Source of the DNA: Methanonatronarchaeum sp. AMET-Sl | GTDB taxonomy: Archaea; Halobacteriota; Methanonatronarchaeia; Methanonatronarchaeales; Methanonatronarchaeaceae | Length of the DNA stretch: 64,000 nucleotides | Assembly: GCF_029854155.1 (NCBI RefSeq) | Contig: NZ_CP122958.1 | Span: forward strand, 1,102,001 to 1,166,000 | Direction: 5' to 3' | In this document: in pieces, positions 30,836 through 40,318 of the stretch | Position numbering within the stretch: position 1 is the first letter of the stretch | How the letters are laid out: each line of letters begins with the position of its first letter | The notes under the pieces: generated by a model | Told to the model about the DNA's origin: nothing | What the model saw: the letters and a program-made list of their open reading frames with translations, nothing else | Database searches by the model: none | Translations under genes and position numbers: made by a program

Positions 30836-30942
30836 ACATAAAATCCTACAACACCATAACAAACAACTAAGAACTGCATCAAAAATCATTCTTCCACCGA
30901 TATAAATTTTAGGCCCCAAAACCCCCCAATAAAAATAAAAAA

Positions 30943-31677
30943 TCATTTTCTTTCAACTTTCATTAAGTTCATGATACCATGACAACCACAAGAAGTACCA
31001 ACTGCACAAGAACAACCCTCCAATTTATCAACATCAGACAATAGGTCCTGGACATCATCTCCACTTAGATAGCCTACTCCATTCAACCCATGGCTAACCA
31101 AAACATTACTATACCCCACTTTATCTCTAACCACATCAATTAAAATTTCATTCATCAATCCATCTTTCTCTTCTTTAGTAACAGTACAGAAATCAATGGG
31201 TTGAGGACAATCATCTAAACATCTACCTTCCTGCATATAGGATGTTACTAAAACACCCTCAATAGGGTTTGTGGTTAATACAAGATCCTTAGGAATTGAT
31301 TCAACAACCCTATTAAAAACCGACTCACCAACACTACCTACTTTAAACTCATTTTTCTCAAGGTAAGATTTAAAAACCTTTCCTAAAAAATGGCCTGGAA
31401 CCGCAGGAACAACAACATCAGGAAAACAACTTTCATTTAACTCTAAAAAACAATCAACAGCGTCTCCCTTTAAAAAACCTATCTCCCCAGAACTTAATTC
31501 GCTATAGACATTTTCCAAACCTACTTCAAAATCGATGTAATCTTTGGTTACTTCTTCATCAACATCAACCACTAATACTCTTGCACCACGATCTCTAAAC
31601 CAACTACATGCTTTTTTACCGAAAAACCCACCACCAGCAACATAAATAAAGCCGTCACCAAATCTATTAGACATCAT
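30943..31677 (-). CDS. Rossmann-like Cys-rich protein, function unknown
   Basis: 244 aa. The N-terminus IYVAGGGFFGKKACSWFRDRGARVLVVDVDE is a dinucleotide-binding Rossmann pattern with a GxGxxG-like variant. Later come CLDDCPQPIDFCTVTKEE and a C-terminal CSCAVGTSCGCHGIMNL, both cysteine-dense and suited to Fe-S or metal binding. This suggests a redox or metal-linked protein; I cannot name a family with confidence. Sense strand is T/G-rich. It stands alone, divergent from the flavodoxin gene. Confidence 0.7.
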   Translation of the reverse strand: MMSNRFGDGFIYVAGGGFFGKKACSWFRDRGARVLVVDVDEEVTKDYIDFEVGLENVYSELSSGEIGFLKGDAVDCFLELNESCFPDVVVPAVPGHFLGKVFKSYLEKNEFKVGSVGESVFNRVVESIPKDLVLTTNPIEGVLVTSYMQEGRCLDDCPQPIDFCTVTKEEKDGLMNEILIDVVRDKVGYSNVLVSHGLNGVGYLSGDDVQDLLSDVDKLEGCSCAVGTSCGCHGIMNLMKVERK

Positions 31678-31758
31678 TAATAGATAAATGCCATTTAATT
31701 AAAAAAACTATCTGAAAAAAGGAAAGCAATATCTGTTTAACCAACAACCTCTATATTA

Positions 31759-32316
31759 ATGTCTCGTGTTCTCTTACTTTATGGCTCATCTGAGGGTCAG
31801 ACCCAGAAAATTATGAATGAGATTTCTAAACAATTAAAACAAATAGGGCATCAAACCGATTTATTTAACCTAAAAACCAAAGAAAATAAATCTGATATCG
31901 CTAATTATGATGGAGCTGTTATTGGTTCTTCAATACATATTGGTAGATATCAAAAATATGTAATTAAATATATTAAGGATAGAGTTGATGAATTGAATAA
32001 AATTCCAACTGCGTTTTTTAGTGTAAACTTAACTGCTGTAGATAAAACACCTAAAGCAATGGATAAGACAACAGAGTTTATTGATAGTTTTATAGATAAA
32101 ACAGGCCTGGAACCAAGAATTGCTGTAACATTTCCTGGAGCACTAAAATTCAGTGAATATGGTTTTTTGAAAAAATTGTTGATGAAATCGCTTTCCAAAA
32201 ACTTAATTAAAGATATGGATAGTTCCCAAGATATTGAGTTTACAGATTGGATGGAAGTAAGTGAGTTCGTAACGAGATACTCTAAATTCCTTGAGAAGCC
32301 TGATATCTCAAGTTAA
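31759..32316 (+). CDS. Flavodoxin-domain protein, HemG-like
   Basis: 185 aa FMN-binding flavodoxin fold: LLYGSSEGQTQKIMNEI (phosphate loop), YDGAVIGSSIHIGRYQKYVIKYI, and AFFSVNLTAVDKTPKAM. It most resembles the menaquinone-dependent protoporphyrinogen oxidase HemG group, but in a methanogen a general flavodoxin/quinone-type oxidoreductase role is safer. Its 3' end overlaps the convergent NADH dehydrogenase-like gene by 9 bp. Confidence 0.82.
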   Translation: MSRVLLLYGSSEGQTQKIMNEISKQLKQIGHQTDLFNLKTKENKSDIANYDGAVIGSSIHIGRYQKYVIKYIKDRVDELNKIPTAFFSVNLTAVDKTPKAMDKTTEFIDSFIDKTGLEPRIAVTFPGALKFSEYGFLKKLLMKSLSKNLIKDMDSSQDIEFTDWMEVSEFVTRYSKFLEKPDISS

Positions 32317-33339
32317 TTTCTTTAACTGGTTTTTATAGTATTTATATTCTAGTTTTTTATATAAACCCACCAACCGGTTTTTTATTGCAATGTTTCCAAC
32401 TATCATTAAACCATTTTTTCCTAACTGGATAAAAAGAGCTTTTATCTCACCGGCTTTCATTTTCTTGTTTTTTGGATCAAGGTTGTTTGCAAGAGCTTTT
32501 GTTTGTTTTAAAGCATTGAACCCTGTATTGTAAGAAAAATCAGTACAATCTCCAACTCCATAGATATCTTTGTGTTCTGTTGATAGGTATCGATCAACTT
32601 TAATTCCTTTATTGTCGGTATCGAATATTTTTTGCACTGTACTTGAGGCTTTGAGGCCACCAGCCCATATAACTAGGTCTGAAGTCATTTTGGTTCCATC
32701 TTTTAGTTCTAAGCTATTTTTCTGGACATCGGTAACTCTTTTTTCACCTATAAATTTTATTTGATTTGATTTAAAGTGTTTTAATGCTTTATCTCCAGCT
32801 CTTTCTGAAATACTTGATAGGGGTTTTTGGTTTGAATCAATAACTGTTACTTCAAGCCCAATATCACTTAGTTTTGAAGCAAGTTCGACGCCAACATAAC
32901 CACCGCCCACTAAAATAACTTCACTAGCCCTTTTGGTTTTTTCTCGGACACTTAATGCGTCATCCCAACTATAGAACTTCTCGATACCTGAGATATCAAG
33001 GCCATAACTATTTACTTCGCCACCAAGTGCTACAACAAGTTTATCATAACTAATTTCATTAGAATCTAATTTAACAACCTTATTTTCTTTAAGTACATCA
33101 ACTACTTTTCCTTGCTTAAACTCTATATCTTTTTGAGCTAGTAAACTAGTTAACTTGAATCGATATTTCTCTATCTCATTATCTCTGAAGAAATATTTTA
33201 ATCCAGGGGTATAGACATGGTATTTATCTTTAGATACTAGAGTTATATCGAGGTTGGGGTTGTTAGATGCTTTAAGAGCTGTATTAAGTCCTCCAAAACC
33301 CCCACCCAAAACACAAACATCTTTTTTAGGTTTATTCAT
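32308..33339 (-). CDS. FAD-dependent NADH dehydrogenase-like (NDH-2/SQR family) oxidoreductase
   Basis: 343 aa. The first FAD fold is VLGGGFGGLNTALKAS, the second nucleotide fold is VILVGGGYVGVELASKLSDIG, and the FAD-ribityl motif is IYGVGDCTDF. The length is short and there is no obvious C-terminal membrane-anchoring helix pair, and no SQR-type catalytic cysteine pair. Electron acceptor and donor are uncertain. Convergent with the flavodoxin gene and 9 bp overlapping. Confidence 0.82.
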   Translation of the reverse strand: MNKPKKDVCVLGGGFGGLNTALKASNNPNLDITLVSKDKYHVYTPGLKYFFRDNEIEKYRFKLTSLLAQKDIEFKQGKVVDVLKENKVVKLDSNEISYDKLVVALGGEVNSYGLDISGIEKFYSWDDALSVREKTKRASEVILVGGGYVGVELASKLSDIGLEVTVIDSNQKPLSSISERAGDKALKHFKSNQIKFIGEKRVTDVQKNSLELKDGTKMTSDLVIWAGGLKASSTVQKIFDTDNKGIKVDRYLSTEHKDIYGVGDCTDFSYNTGFNALKQTKALANNLDPKNKKMKAGEIKALFIQLGKNGLMIVGNIAIKNRLVGLYKKLEYKYYKNQLKKLT

Positions 33340-33413
33340 GATAAGTAGTTTTAATGTCTCTAATAGAGTTTATTGTTTAGAATATACTAGTTATTCATTT
33401 GTTTTGATGGTTT

Positions 33414-33764
33414 TTAGACGTGATATACGCTGTCAAAGTCTTTTTCTTCATTTTTTTCTTCTGAGTTTTTGGAGTCTTGTATTTTTTTGAATCTATCGAT
33501 GTGGTTTTTGAGCCATTTTTGAAGAGAGATTGCTTGGCTTGGGGACATTCTGATTGTGCATTCTTCGATTTGGTCGAATACTATTTCTTCGTCCTTACTA
33601 TCTTTATGATTTATTTGTGATGAGATTACAACCATCTCTAATTTATCTTTTGATGTGAAGCCACCGGCAGCTTTATCTAGATTTATTACTCTATAGTCTT
33701 CAGATCGTTTTTTCCTAACAACTTTATTTCCTTTCTTTTTTTTCTCACTAGACATATATATCAC
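33414..33764 (-). CDS. DUF3467-like small protein
   Basis: 113-116 aa. After a Lys-rich start, a domain reads LEMVVISSQINHKDSKDEEI, then VFDQIEECTIRMSPSQAISLQKWLKNHIDRF. That core matches the short DUF3467 proteins, often seen with an antisense-like MSPxxAKxL helix. Its acidic tail ends DFDSVYHV. Function unknown. It lies between the NADH dehydrogenase-like gene and queE. Confidence 0.65.
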   Translation of the reverse strand: MIYMSSEKKKKGNKVVRKKRSEDYRVINLDKAAGGFTSKDKLEMVVISSQINHKDSKDEEIVFDQIEECTIRMSPSQAISLQKWLKNHIDRFKKIQDSKNSEEKNEEKDFDSVYHV

Positions 33765-33858
33765 AAATTATTAAAAATAAAAAACATTAGTAAATTATAA
33801 TTATCTTTTTTCTCTTTGATATTATTTTCTAAAACTTTTAGTTGTTTTCTTTGGTTTT

Positions 33859-34467
33859 TTAAAGGTTTTTTAGTTCTTTTTCTTCTTTATTACCCCACAC
33901 TTCGATGTGGGCTCTTGGGGAGTAAACTATGTTGTTTTCCACACAATATCTCCAAACTCTTTGTTTAATTTCTCTATCCGTCTTTGTATCACCAGTTGTT
34001 AATGGCATTAGTATTGAGGCGTATTTGATTAATTCTATGCCCACCTTTTTGAGGTCAGTAACAATTTTTACATCGTTTTCTGTGTTTTCGAGTCTAGGTA
34101 TTTTTTTTGCATAACTAACGTTTTTAGGGGAGAAGGAAACATAATCGAATTTTTTTAAAAAAAAGGGATTATTGTTTGTAGCGTTTGTTTCTAAATGGTT
34201 TTTTTTAGATGTTTTTTCTATAACCTTTGATATGGCTTTAGTTTGAAGTGATGGTTCCCCACCTGTCCAGACAACAATGTCTTTATCTGAATCAGAGATT
34301 ATTTCTGTGAGTTTATTGATGGTTATCTCTCTTTCTTTATTATGATCTGTGTCACACCAACTGCATTGAAGGTTACAGCCGCTTGTTCTGATAAAAAGTC
34401 CTGGCCTACCTATATAACGGCCTTCACCTTGTATTGATTCAAATATATTATTAATCTCTATTTTCAT
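33859..34467 (-). CDS. queE: 7-carboxy-7-deazaguanine synthase
   Basis: Radical SAM enzyme of the preQ0/archaeosine pathway. 202 aa. The cluster motif is TSGCNLQCSWCDTD (Cx3Cx2C); a start NNIFESIQGEGRYIGRPGLFIR is diagnostic of QueE, and VVWTGGEPSLQ binds SAM. Followed upstream by queD (7 bp gap) and queC, forming a three-gene archaeosine-precursor operon; the tRNA-guanine transglycosylase is elsewhere. Confidence 0.95.
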   Translation of the reverse strand: MKIEINNIFESIQGEGRYIGRPGLFIRTSGCNLQCSWCDTDHNKEREITINKLTEIISDSDKDIVVWTGGEPSLQTKAISKVIEKTSKKNHLETNATNNNPFFLKKFDYVSFSPKNVSYAKKIPRLENTENDVKIVTDLKKVGIELIKYASILMPLTTGDTKTDREIKQRVWRYCVENNIVYSPRAHIEVWGNKEEKELKNL

Positions 34468-34474
34468 TTAGGAT

Positions 34475-34819
34475 TCAATATTCATTTGTCTCAATTTCTG
34501 CATATGATTTTGGGGATTCATAAACCCGTATTTTGAATTCTAGGTCTGGATAGTCATTTTTAAATCGATTTAAGATATATATTGAGATGTTTTCGGCGGA
34601 TGGATTAAAATCTAGTGTTTCATTTAGGTGTGTATGATCAAGTTCTTCAATTACCTCATCTAGATTTCTAAAATCCCATAATAAATCTCCATTCATTTCG
34701 CCTTTAACACTAACCTTAATTCTCCATCTATGTCCATGTAAATTTCCACATTTCCCAGCATTTTCAAGGAAATGAGAAGCATCAAATGTTCCCTCAGTTT
34801 TAACTTTCATATAAATCAA
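34475..34819 (-). CDS. queD: 6-carboxy-tetrahydropterin synthase
   Basis: About 111-114 aa T-fold enzyme; zinc His residues appear in TFDASHFL and NLHGHRWRIKV, and the catalytic Cys in AGKCGNLHGH. The first AUG at 34819 (MIYMKVKTEG) or the fourth codon can start it. It makes the pterin substrate of QueE in archaeosine synthesis. Confidence 0.94.
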   Translation of the reverse strand: MIYMKVKTEGTFDASHFLENAGKCGNLHGHRWRIKVSVKGEMNGDLLWDFRNLDEVIEELDHTHLNETLDFNPSAENISIYILNRFKNDYPDLEFKIRVYESPKSYAEIETNEY

Positions 34820-34893
34820 CTCAACTCTAATATACCTAACTCAACCTAAATCCATAGCTAATGGTTTTTTCGTTTAAATTTAGTTTAATAGTT

Positions 34894-35565
34894 TTAGAGA
34901 GATGGGTCATCTATCCCAGCTTCTTTAAACCCTTTTTCCCTCTCTAAACAGGCCGGACATTCCATACAAGGCTTGCCATCAATTAGATTATAACAGGAAA
35001 TAGTATTACCTAAAGGGACCTCTAGTTTATTCCCAAGCTCTATTATTTCAGCTTTAGTTTTATCAAGTAATGGAGCCTCAATATTTATATTGTTCCTCAA
35101 TGTTGATTTATCTAATGCGTTTTCAGTAGATTTAAGAAACTCAGGCCTACAATCTGGATACAGTTCCTCATCCTCTATCTGCGCACCAATATATAAATTA
35201 ATCTCTTCATTAGAATACATTGAATCAGCTATTGCACCAGCAATTGAAAGTAATAATAGATTCCTCATGTGAACATAACCGGTTGATTGTCCATGTTCAT
35301 CACTTTCCATATCTGAATTATATCTCTTTTTCTCCATTGTCCCAGAACAAAAATAACCAAATGCCTGTCTAACATCCGATTCAATAAGCTCTATATCTTG
35401 ATGTTCAGCAAGATATCTAGAATTTTCTAGTTCTTGATCTCTTGTTGCTTGGCCATAATCAAAATGAACCGCTAAAACTTCATCACACTCTTCTTTAGCA
35501 ATAGCAAGAACCACTGCAGAATCAATACCTCCGGACAACAATGAAAAACCAATCATCTTTAACAA
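34894..35565 (-). CDS. queC: 7-cyano-7-deazaguanine (preQ0) synthase
   Basis: 220-223 aa PP-loop ATPase that converts CDG to preQ0. The ATP loop is LLSGGIDSAVVLA; the C-terminal zinc site is CYNLIDGKPCMECPACLERE. It is the first gene of the queCDE unit. Downstream of the operon's promoter side lies a repeat/element region (35.7-36.2 kb). Confidence 0.96.
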   Translation of the reverse strand: MLKMIGFSLLSGGIDSAVVLAIAKEECDEVLAVHFDYGQATRDQELENSRYLAEHQDIELIESDVRQAFGYFCSGTMEKKRYNSDMESDEHGQSTGYVHMRNLLLLSIAGAIADSMYSNEEINLYIGAQIEDEELYPDCRPEFLKSTENALDKSTLRNNINIEAPLLDKTKAEIIELGNKLEVPLGNTISCYNLIDGKPCMECPACLEREKGFKEAGIDDPSL

Positions 35566-35728
35566 AAACTCCAGTATTAATATTGCTATTGTTTACTTAA
35601 TTATTACAGATAGCGATACAAACTGAGATACCGCTATATCTTTATTTATTTGAGGTCATTTTTTACTTTTGAGTCAGACGTGACCTCCCTACATATCCCG
35701 AAATGTTAGGAGGTGTTTATCTATCTTG

Positions 35729-35770
35729 ATTTAAGACCTCTTTTTCTTTATGGAGCGGAAGCTGTTACTT
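35729..35770 (+). repeat. Dispersed hairpin repeat, short type (copy R4)
   Basis: TTTAAGACCTCTTTTTCTTTATGGAGCGGAAGCTGTTACTT; a degenerate TAAGACC...CTTTA-GGAG...GTTAC unit 20 bp before the composite element. Confidence 0.55.
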
Positions 35771-35789
35771 ATTTTTTTTATCACATTTC

Positions 35790-36181
35790 AGGGCTAAGAC
35801 GCCTTCGTTCATGGAGGGGATGCAGCCCGATAGTAAACTTTTTTAAATTTTTATCCTGTAATATGTTGTGTTTAACGGGTTCAGGGCAAGTCTGTGATAA
35901 GCCCTCTTTTCAAGTCTTCAAAGTCGAGTTTGAAGGGGTTAGGGATGTGTGGATTGAATCCCACACAGGCTGTGGACAGGGGTACCAGTGACAGTGCCCG
36001 AAATCTTTAGTTATGACCTGACCTCTGGAATACAAGTCGGCGAGCGATGGATAACCGCCAACAATGGCTATGAAGGGTCGGTGGCCTTTCACGCCATTTC
36101 CATCGGTAACACCTATCACCTCGGATTTAAAGGGTGCGAAGAGATGGAAGCCTCTCCTCTTCAGGGAGAGGAGGATGTCAC
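35790..36181 (+). mobile_element. Composite element relic with left and right repeat ends (IS200/IS605-like, possible tnpB 3' end or guide-RNA relic)
   Basis: The left end (35790-35838) has GCTAAGACGCCTTCGTTCAT, then GGAGGGGATGCAGCCCGATA and GTAAAC. The right end (36143-36181) has AAGCCTCTCCTCTTCAGGGA then GAGGAGGATGTCACC. The ~300 bp between are markedly G+C-richer than surrounding DNA and rich in inverted repeats: GTGTGGattgaatCCCACAC, ATGGC...GCCAT enclosing GAAGG...CCTTTC, and GGCGagcgatggataacCGCC. Two consecutive reading frames give protein-like text, the second ending [12 protein letters not shown], which resembles tails of archaeal IS605 OrfB proteins; that resemblance is from memory. 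No full transposase. Right-end TCA is the stop of the next gene. Confidence 0.5.
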
Positions 36182-38424
36182 CTGGATAGTTTTTCCCTAA
36201 TTCGTCTTAGTATGGTTTTGGTTGAAATTCTTGTTTCTCTTACCATTACTACTGTTGATTCTGATTGTCGTCCTAGGTCTTCGGGTAATGATCCAAATAA
36301 TGCTCCTTTGAGTCGTTTAGGTCTTACCGCCCCTAAATAAACTGCGTTGTATTCTTCTGTTGCTTTGAATAGAGGTTTTTTCCTAGTTTGTGATATGATA
36401 ACTCTTGACTTGTATTCATTTTCTTCTATTCCTGCTTTTTTTGCCATTTTTTTGATGTGTTTTTCTCCTGTTCTTTTTGCTTCTTCTTTACTAATACCTT
36501 CACTTGGTATCTGTAGGTTTACAAGAGTTAGTTCCCTTTTTTCATCAAGTTTAGTTAGGTTGTTTGCCTGTTTTATGGCAAATGGTGTGTTGGGGCCTTC
36601 TCCAACGAACGCAGCTATATCCCTTATTTCTTGACCCGATTTTTTTCCTTCACTTGGTTTAACTATGCTTACCTCACAGTCTGCGTACTTAACTATTGGA
36701 TCTATCTTTGTTCCGAGTATGTATTCTTTTGCTTTGATATCTCCTTCCCATCCCAGAACCGTGTGATCAATTTTTTCTTCTTCAATAAGGTCTAATATCA
36801 CTTTATTTACACTACGACCTATCACTGATTTTGTATATAGCTCTATATCTACTTGTTCAGCAGTTTCTTTGGCGGCTTCAAGTATTTTTTCTTGTCTCTT
36901 TATTCTTTTTTCTTCAAACGCAGCTGAGTGTGCAAGTGAGGATTGTGGTGGGACTTCTATAACATTTAAAGCTATTACCTGCCCTTTTTCGTATCTAGAT
37001 GCGTTTGCAGCGGCGATTTCTATAAGTTCTTTCTCTGTTTCTGGGTTAGCAAGAGCTACTAATACCTTATAGACTCCTTTTTCTTTTTCAAGGTCTTTTG
37101 ATACAACGGCTTCACCTAACATACCTCTTTTTTCAGTTCTTCCCCTTACGTACAAGAAGTACCATATCCCACCAAATAGGGCTACTAAGATACCTACGGT
37201 TAGGACAAGTGTGCCCATCTGAATTAATATAATAATGCCTGCAATGAATCCAAGTATCTGTACATATGGATATGCTGGACATTTGAATGAAGGGTTATAT
37301 AAATCGCTTTCAACGTTCCGCATCACTATAACCGAGATATGTACTAATGAGTAGGTTAATAGGTAGGCAAATCCCGCGACCTTAGCTAACGTATCTATTC
37401 CTGCTCCAATAATAATTAAGGAAAATATTAAGATTCCAGTGATTGCTATAGATCGGTATGGTGTTCTAAATTTCTCATGTATTTGGTTGAACCAATTACT
37501 TAAAACACGGTCTCTACCCATAGCGAAGTTGATTCTGCTTGCAGCCAGTATCGATGAATTAGCACTTGACACTGTTGCAAAGATAGCGCCGATAACCATT
37601 GCGATAGTTCCAAACGTACCTAAGTATGTTTCTGCTACATCCGCAACCGGTATTTTTGATATCGCAAGTTCTTCTAAAGGCAAGATTCCAACACTTATAG
37701 CCATAACAAAAACATAAAACACAGTTGGAGTTACAACAGCAGCAACCATAGCAAGTGGAATATTTCTCTGTGGATTTTTTATCTCCTCAGCTATGTCTGC
37801 AATAACTTCAAAACCTATAAAGCTGACATAAACCGTTCCCACAGTCATAGCAACCATAGACCAACCATATGGATTAAATGGCTGTAGATTTGCCGTATCG
37901 ATTTGAGGCACTCCAAATATTATGAAAACTATAATCAATCCAACTAACAAGGTAACAATAAAGTTCTGTAGCCAACCTGTTTCACGAACACCATAAATAT
38001 TAACCAGAATCAATAAACCTGCCATGAAGAGAGCTGCAAGAGATACAGATAAGTCTCCATAAAAAAAAGCAAGATATTGACCAAAACCCAGCATATAAAA
38101 CGCAGAGGCAAAAGTTAACCCTGCCCATAAACTCCATCCAGCAATACTCCCAAAAAAATTCCCCAACGCTGTATTTATATAATGATAACTCCCACCAGTT
38201 TGAGGCAAAGCTGTTGAAAGCTCTGAAAGAGAAAGAGCCGCTAACAAAGAAACCAAACCACCAACTAAAAAAGCAATTATACTAGCAGGACCAGCATCTG
38301 CTGCGGCAATACTAGGTAATATAAAGACTCCAGCACCAATCATAGTGCCAAGCCCAATCGTATACGCTCCAAAAAAACCTATATCTCTAGAAAGCTCAAT
38401 AGATGAAATTAAAACAACCTCCAA
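36178..38424 (-). CDS. APC-family amino acid permease fused to universal-stress domains (copy 2)
   Basis: 748 aa, same plan as the 25.5-27.8 kb protein: about 12 membrane segments beginning with [20 protein letters not shown] and containing [19 protein letters not shown], then two USP-like domains ([18 protein letters not shown]...; [20 protein letters not shown]...). The second USP domain ends [19 protein letters not shown], which retains the phosphate-contacting G-S motif. The TGA stop codon is contributed by the terminal GTCA of the repeat-bounded element. Substrate unknown. Confidence 0.88.
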   Translation of the reverse strand: MEVVLISSIELSRDIGFFGAYTIGLGTMIGAGVFILPSIAAADAGPASIIAFLVGGLVSLLAALSLSELSTALPQTGGSYHYINTALGNFFGSIAGWSLWAGLTFASAFYMLGFGQYLAFFYGDLSVSLAALFMAGLLILVNIYGVRETGWLQNFIVTLLVGLIIVFIIFGVPQIDTANLQPFNPYGWSMVAMTVGTVYVSFIGFEVIADIAEEIKNPQRNIPLAMVAAVVTPTVFYVFVMAISVGILPLEELAISKIPVADVAETYLGTFGTIAMVIGAIFATVSSANSSILAASRINFAMGRDRVLSNWFNQIHEKFRTPYRSIAITGILIFSLIIIGAGIDTLAKVAGFAYLLTYSLVHISVIVMRNVESDLYNPSFKCPAYPYVQILGFIAGIIILIQMGTLVLTVGILVALFGGIWYFLYVRGRTEKRGMLGEAVVSKDLEKEKGVYKVLVALANPETEKELIEIAAANASRYEKGQVIALNVIEVPPQSSLAHSAAFEEKRIKRQEKILEAAKETAEQVDIELYTKSVIGRSVNKVILDLIEEEKIDHTVLGWEGDIKAKEYILGTKIDPIVKYADCEVSIVKPSEGKKSGQEIRDIAAFVGEGPNTPFAIKQANNLTKLDEKRELTLVNLQIPSEGISKEEAKRTGEKHIKKMAKKAGIEENEYKSRVIISQTRKKPLFKATEEYNAVYLGAVRPKRLKGALFGSLPEDLGRQSESTVVMVRETRISTKTILRRIREKLSR

Positions 38425-38767
38425 TTAACAAATGGCTAAACACCACAATCCAACATTACATACCGACCAAATTCAACAGCAACACAACATACCCCAGCCA
38501 CTCCCTTAAGTTTCAATCTCGGTTAAATAATATTTTATCCTTAAAAAAACCTCTGGTTAAAATAGCTATAAAAACCCAAAAAAACCTACTTTAACTTAAA
38601 AAAACAAAAAAAAAAGAATTAAATTTTAGATTAAATCCCCATAAATGACTTAAAAGTTAGACTTAAAAGTTAGTAAGCTGGATGAAACACCCGTTTGAAC
38701 TAGATATCAACTTAACTTCTAAAGCCATTAGATGGCGATTTATATGTTACAATAGAACAGACTTGGA
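38425..38767. other. Intergenic region upstream of permease copy 2
   Basis: 343 bp, A/C-rich on the plus strand near the permease and mixed further right. No gene or repeat of the dispersed family; a short tandem TTAAAAGTTAG/CTTAAAAGTTAG duplication occurs near 38650-38672. It probably holds the permease promoter. Confidence 0.5.
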
Positions 38768-38977
38768 TTAATCAACAATCTTGCCTATACCAAAGGTACT
38801 TTTAACCGTTTCGATTTCAATCTTAACCTTATCCCCAACATTACCGCCAGGAACAAAAATTACAAAGTTCTCTATCTTAGCTATTCCATCGCCTTCTTTA
38901 CCTTCATCCTCTATCTCAACATCGTAAACTTCCCCTTCCTCTATTGGAGTAGTGGGGCCTGAAAAACCTTCGCTCAT
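38768..38977 (-). CDS. TRAM-domain RNA-binding protein
   Basis: 69 aa, a single TRAM domain: VEIEDEGKEGDGIAKIENFV then IFVPGGNVGDKVKIEIETV. Free-standing TRAM proteins in methanogens act as RNA chaperones comparable to cold-shock proteins. The RNA-binding face F-V-I-F-V-P-G is intact. Monocistronic. Confidence 0.93.
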   Translation of the reverse strand: MSEGFSGPTTPIEEGEVYDVEIEDEGKEGDGIAKIENFVIFVPGGNVGDKVKIEIETVKSTFGIGKIVD

Positions 38978-39117
38978 TTTTAAAACACCTTATCTATATA
39001 CGTTTAGAGCGATTAAACCGCTCATGACGCAATAATCAATAACACGTCAATCATATTAAACCTTTTCTTTTTAATTAGTTCTCCAAAATTCTAAAAAAAC
39101 AATAATCAGTTAGATTT

Positions 39118-39162
39118 CCATCCTCCTCACCCAAAAAGAAGGCGTCTTATCCCGTTATACAA
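39118..39162 (-). repeat. Dispersed hairpin repeat, short type (copy R7)
   Basis: Minus strand: GTCTTGTATAACGGGATAAG then ACGCCTTCTTTTTGGGTGAG and GAGGATGG. It keeps TAAGACGCCTTC and the GAGGAGGATG end. Confidence 0.55.
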
Positions 39163-39232
39163 GACCCAAAAATGTATTTCTTAAAGTATTTCTTAAATAG
39201 AGTTAATTAACGAGATTTATATCTAATGTTTT

Positions 39233-40018
39233 TCAACGATTTATTTCATTGATTTTATTTATCTCTTTTTCTGTAAGTTTGAAATCGAATATATCTATGT
39301 TTTCTTCTCTATGGCTTTTTTTACTTGCTTTAGGTATCGCTATAACATTTTTTTGTTGTATCTGCCATCTTAATGTGATTTGGCTAGCGGTTTTATCGTA
39401 TTTATCTCCTATTTTTTTTAACACATTGTTTTCTGTGACTTTTCCTTTGGCAAGTGGACTGTATGCCGTTAAAATAATGTTTTTGTTTCTACAGAAATCT
39501 AGTATTTCGGTTTGTTTTTTAAATGGATGGTATTCAACTTGGTTTGTAGTGATAGGGTATTTTGAGTGTTTTATTGCTTTTTTCATTAGGTTTACATCGA
39601 AATTGCTTACACCTATGTGTCTTACTTGATCACTGTCTTGAAGTTCATTCATTGCTTTAATTGTTTCTTTTAACTCTATATCTGGATTTGGCCAATGAAT
39701 TAACAGTAGATCGATGTATTCTGTATTTAGTTTGTTTAAACTATCTTTGAAACTATTTTTAACATCTTCATACCTTAGGTTTGTTTTCCATATTTTTGTC
39801 GTTAAAAATATTTTTTCTCTATCGATATTTGATTTTTTAATAGCTTTTCCAACCATCTCTTCATTATCATAATATTCTGCAGTATCAATATGTCGATAAC
39901 CCATCTTTAAAGCACTTAATACTGCCTTCATAGCTTCAGTTCCTTTAAGTCGGTAAGTGCCAAAACCGATAGAAGGAATTTCTAAACCACCAATTTTTTT
40001 ATATTCCATAGATATCAA
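39233..40018 (-). CDS. Aldo/keto reductase
   Basis: About 260 aa NAD(P)H-dependent carbonyl reductase. The catalytic tetrad is visible: Asp and Tyr in HIDTAEYYDNEE, Lys in FLTTKIWKTN, His in LLLIHWPNPD. The cofactor-binding IPKASKKSHREENIDIFDF is at the C-terminus. Substrate unknown. Flanked by repeat copies on both sides. Confidence 0.93.
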   Translation of the reverse strand: MISMEYKKIGGLEIPSIGFGTYRLKGTEAMKAVLSALKMGYRHIDTAEYYDNEEMVGKAIKKSNIDREKIFLTTKIWKTNLRYEDVKNSFKDSLNKLNTEYIDLLLIHWPNPDIELKETIKAMNELQDSDQVRHIGVSNFDVNLMKKAIKHSKYPITTNQVEYHPFKKQTEILDFCRNKNIILTAYSPLAKGKVTENNVLKKIGDKYDKTASQITLRWQIQQKNVIAIPKASKKSHREENIDIFDFKLTEKEINKINEINR

Positions 40019-40166
40019 CCAAAACCAGCTTTACAATATAGAATAGAGAAACAAAGAAGTTTATGTTGAAAATTTTAGTGGTTTTTGTTTTGAATTTCGT
40101 TACTTGAATGTTGAGTATGGTTTTTCAGGTGCATTTATTTTGGCTTTTTTGGTTTTGATTCACTGG

Positions 40167-40225
40167 TGACATACTCTTCTCCCTAAAGAGGAAAGAGCTT
40201 ACTGCTCTCTCAAACTCTCACAAAA
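40167..40225 (-). repeat. Dispersed hairpin repeat, long right-end type (copy R8)
   Basis: Minus strand: TTTTGTGAGAGTTTGAGAGA then GCAGTAAGCTCTTTCCTCTT and TAGGGAGAAGAGTATGTCA; near-identical in its first half to R1 and R13. Confidence 0.75.
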
Positions 40226-40273
40226 TTTAAATATGTTATTGGGTTTTATGGGTTTATCATTTTTTATCTTAAT

Positions 40274-40318
40274 TCAGGGCTAAGACCTCTTTATCTTCAG
40301 GGAGAGGAGGATTTCACG
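40274..40318 (+). repeat. Dispersed hairpin repeat, right-end type (copy R9)
   Basis: CAGGGCTAAGACCTCTTTAT then CTTCAGGGAGAGGAGGATTT and CACGG. Inverted relative to R8 about 50 bp away. Its terminal TCA is the TGA stop codon of truD. Confidence 0.7.

Noticed and set aside
31759..33339. Heme biosynthesis operon from the HemG-like flavodoxin
   Set aside because: The neighbour is convergent and not a heme gene; the flavodoxin domain alone does not support that role.
35988..36200. 70-residue protein-coding gene across the element's right end
   Set aside because: The frame runs through the repeat end and into the permease gene's 3' end; better read as a relic of an element tail.
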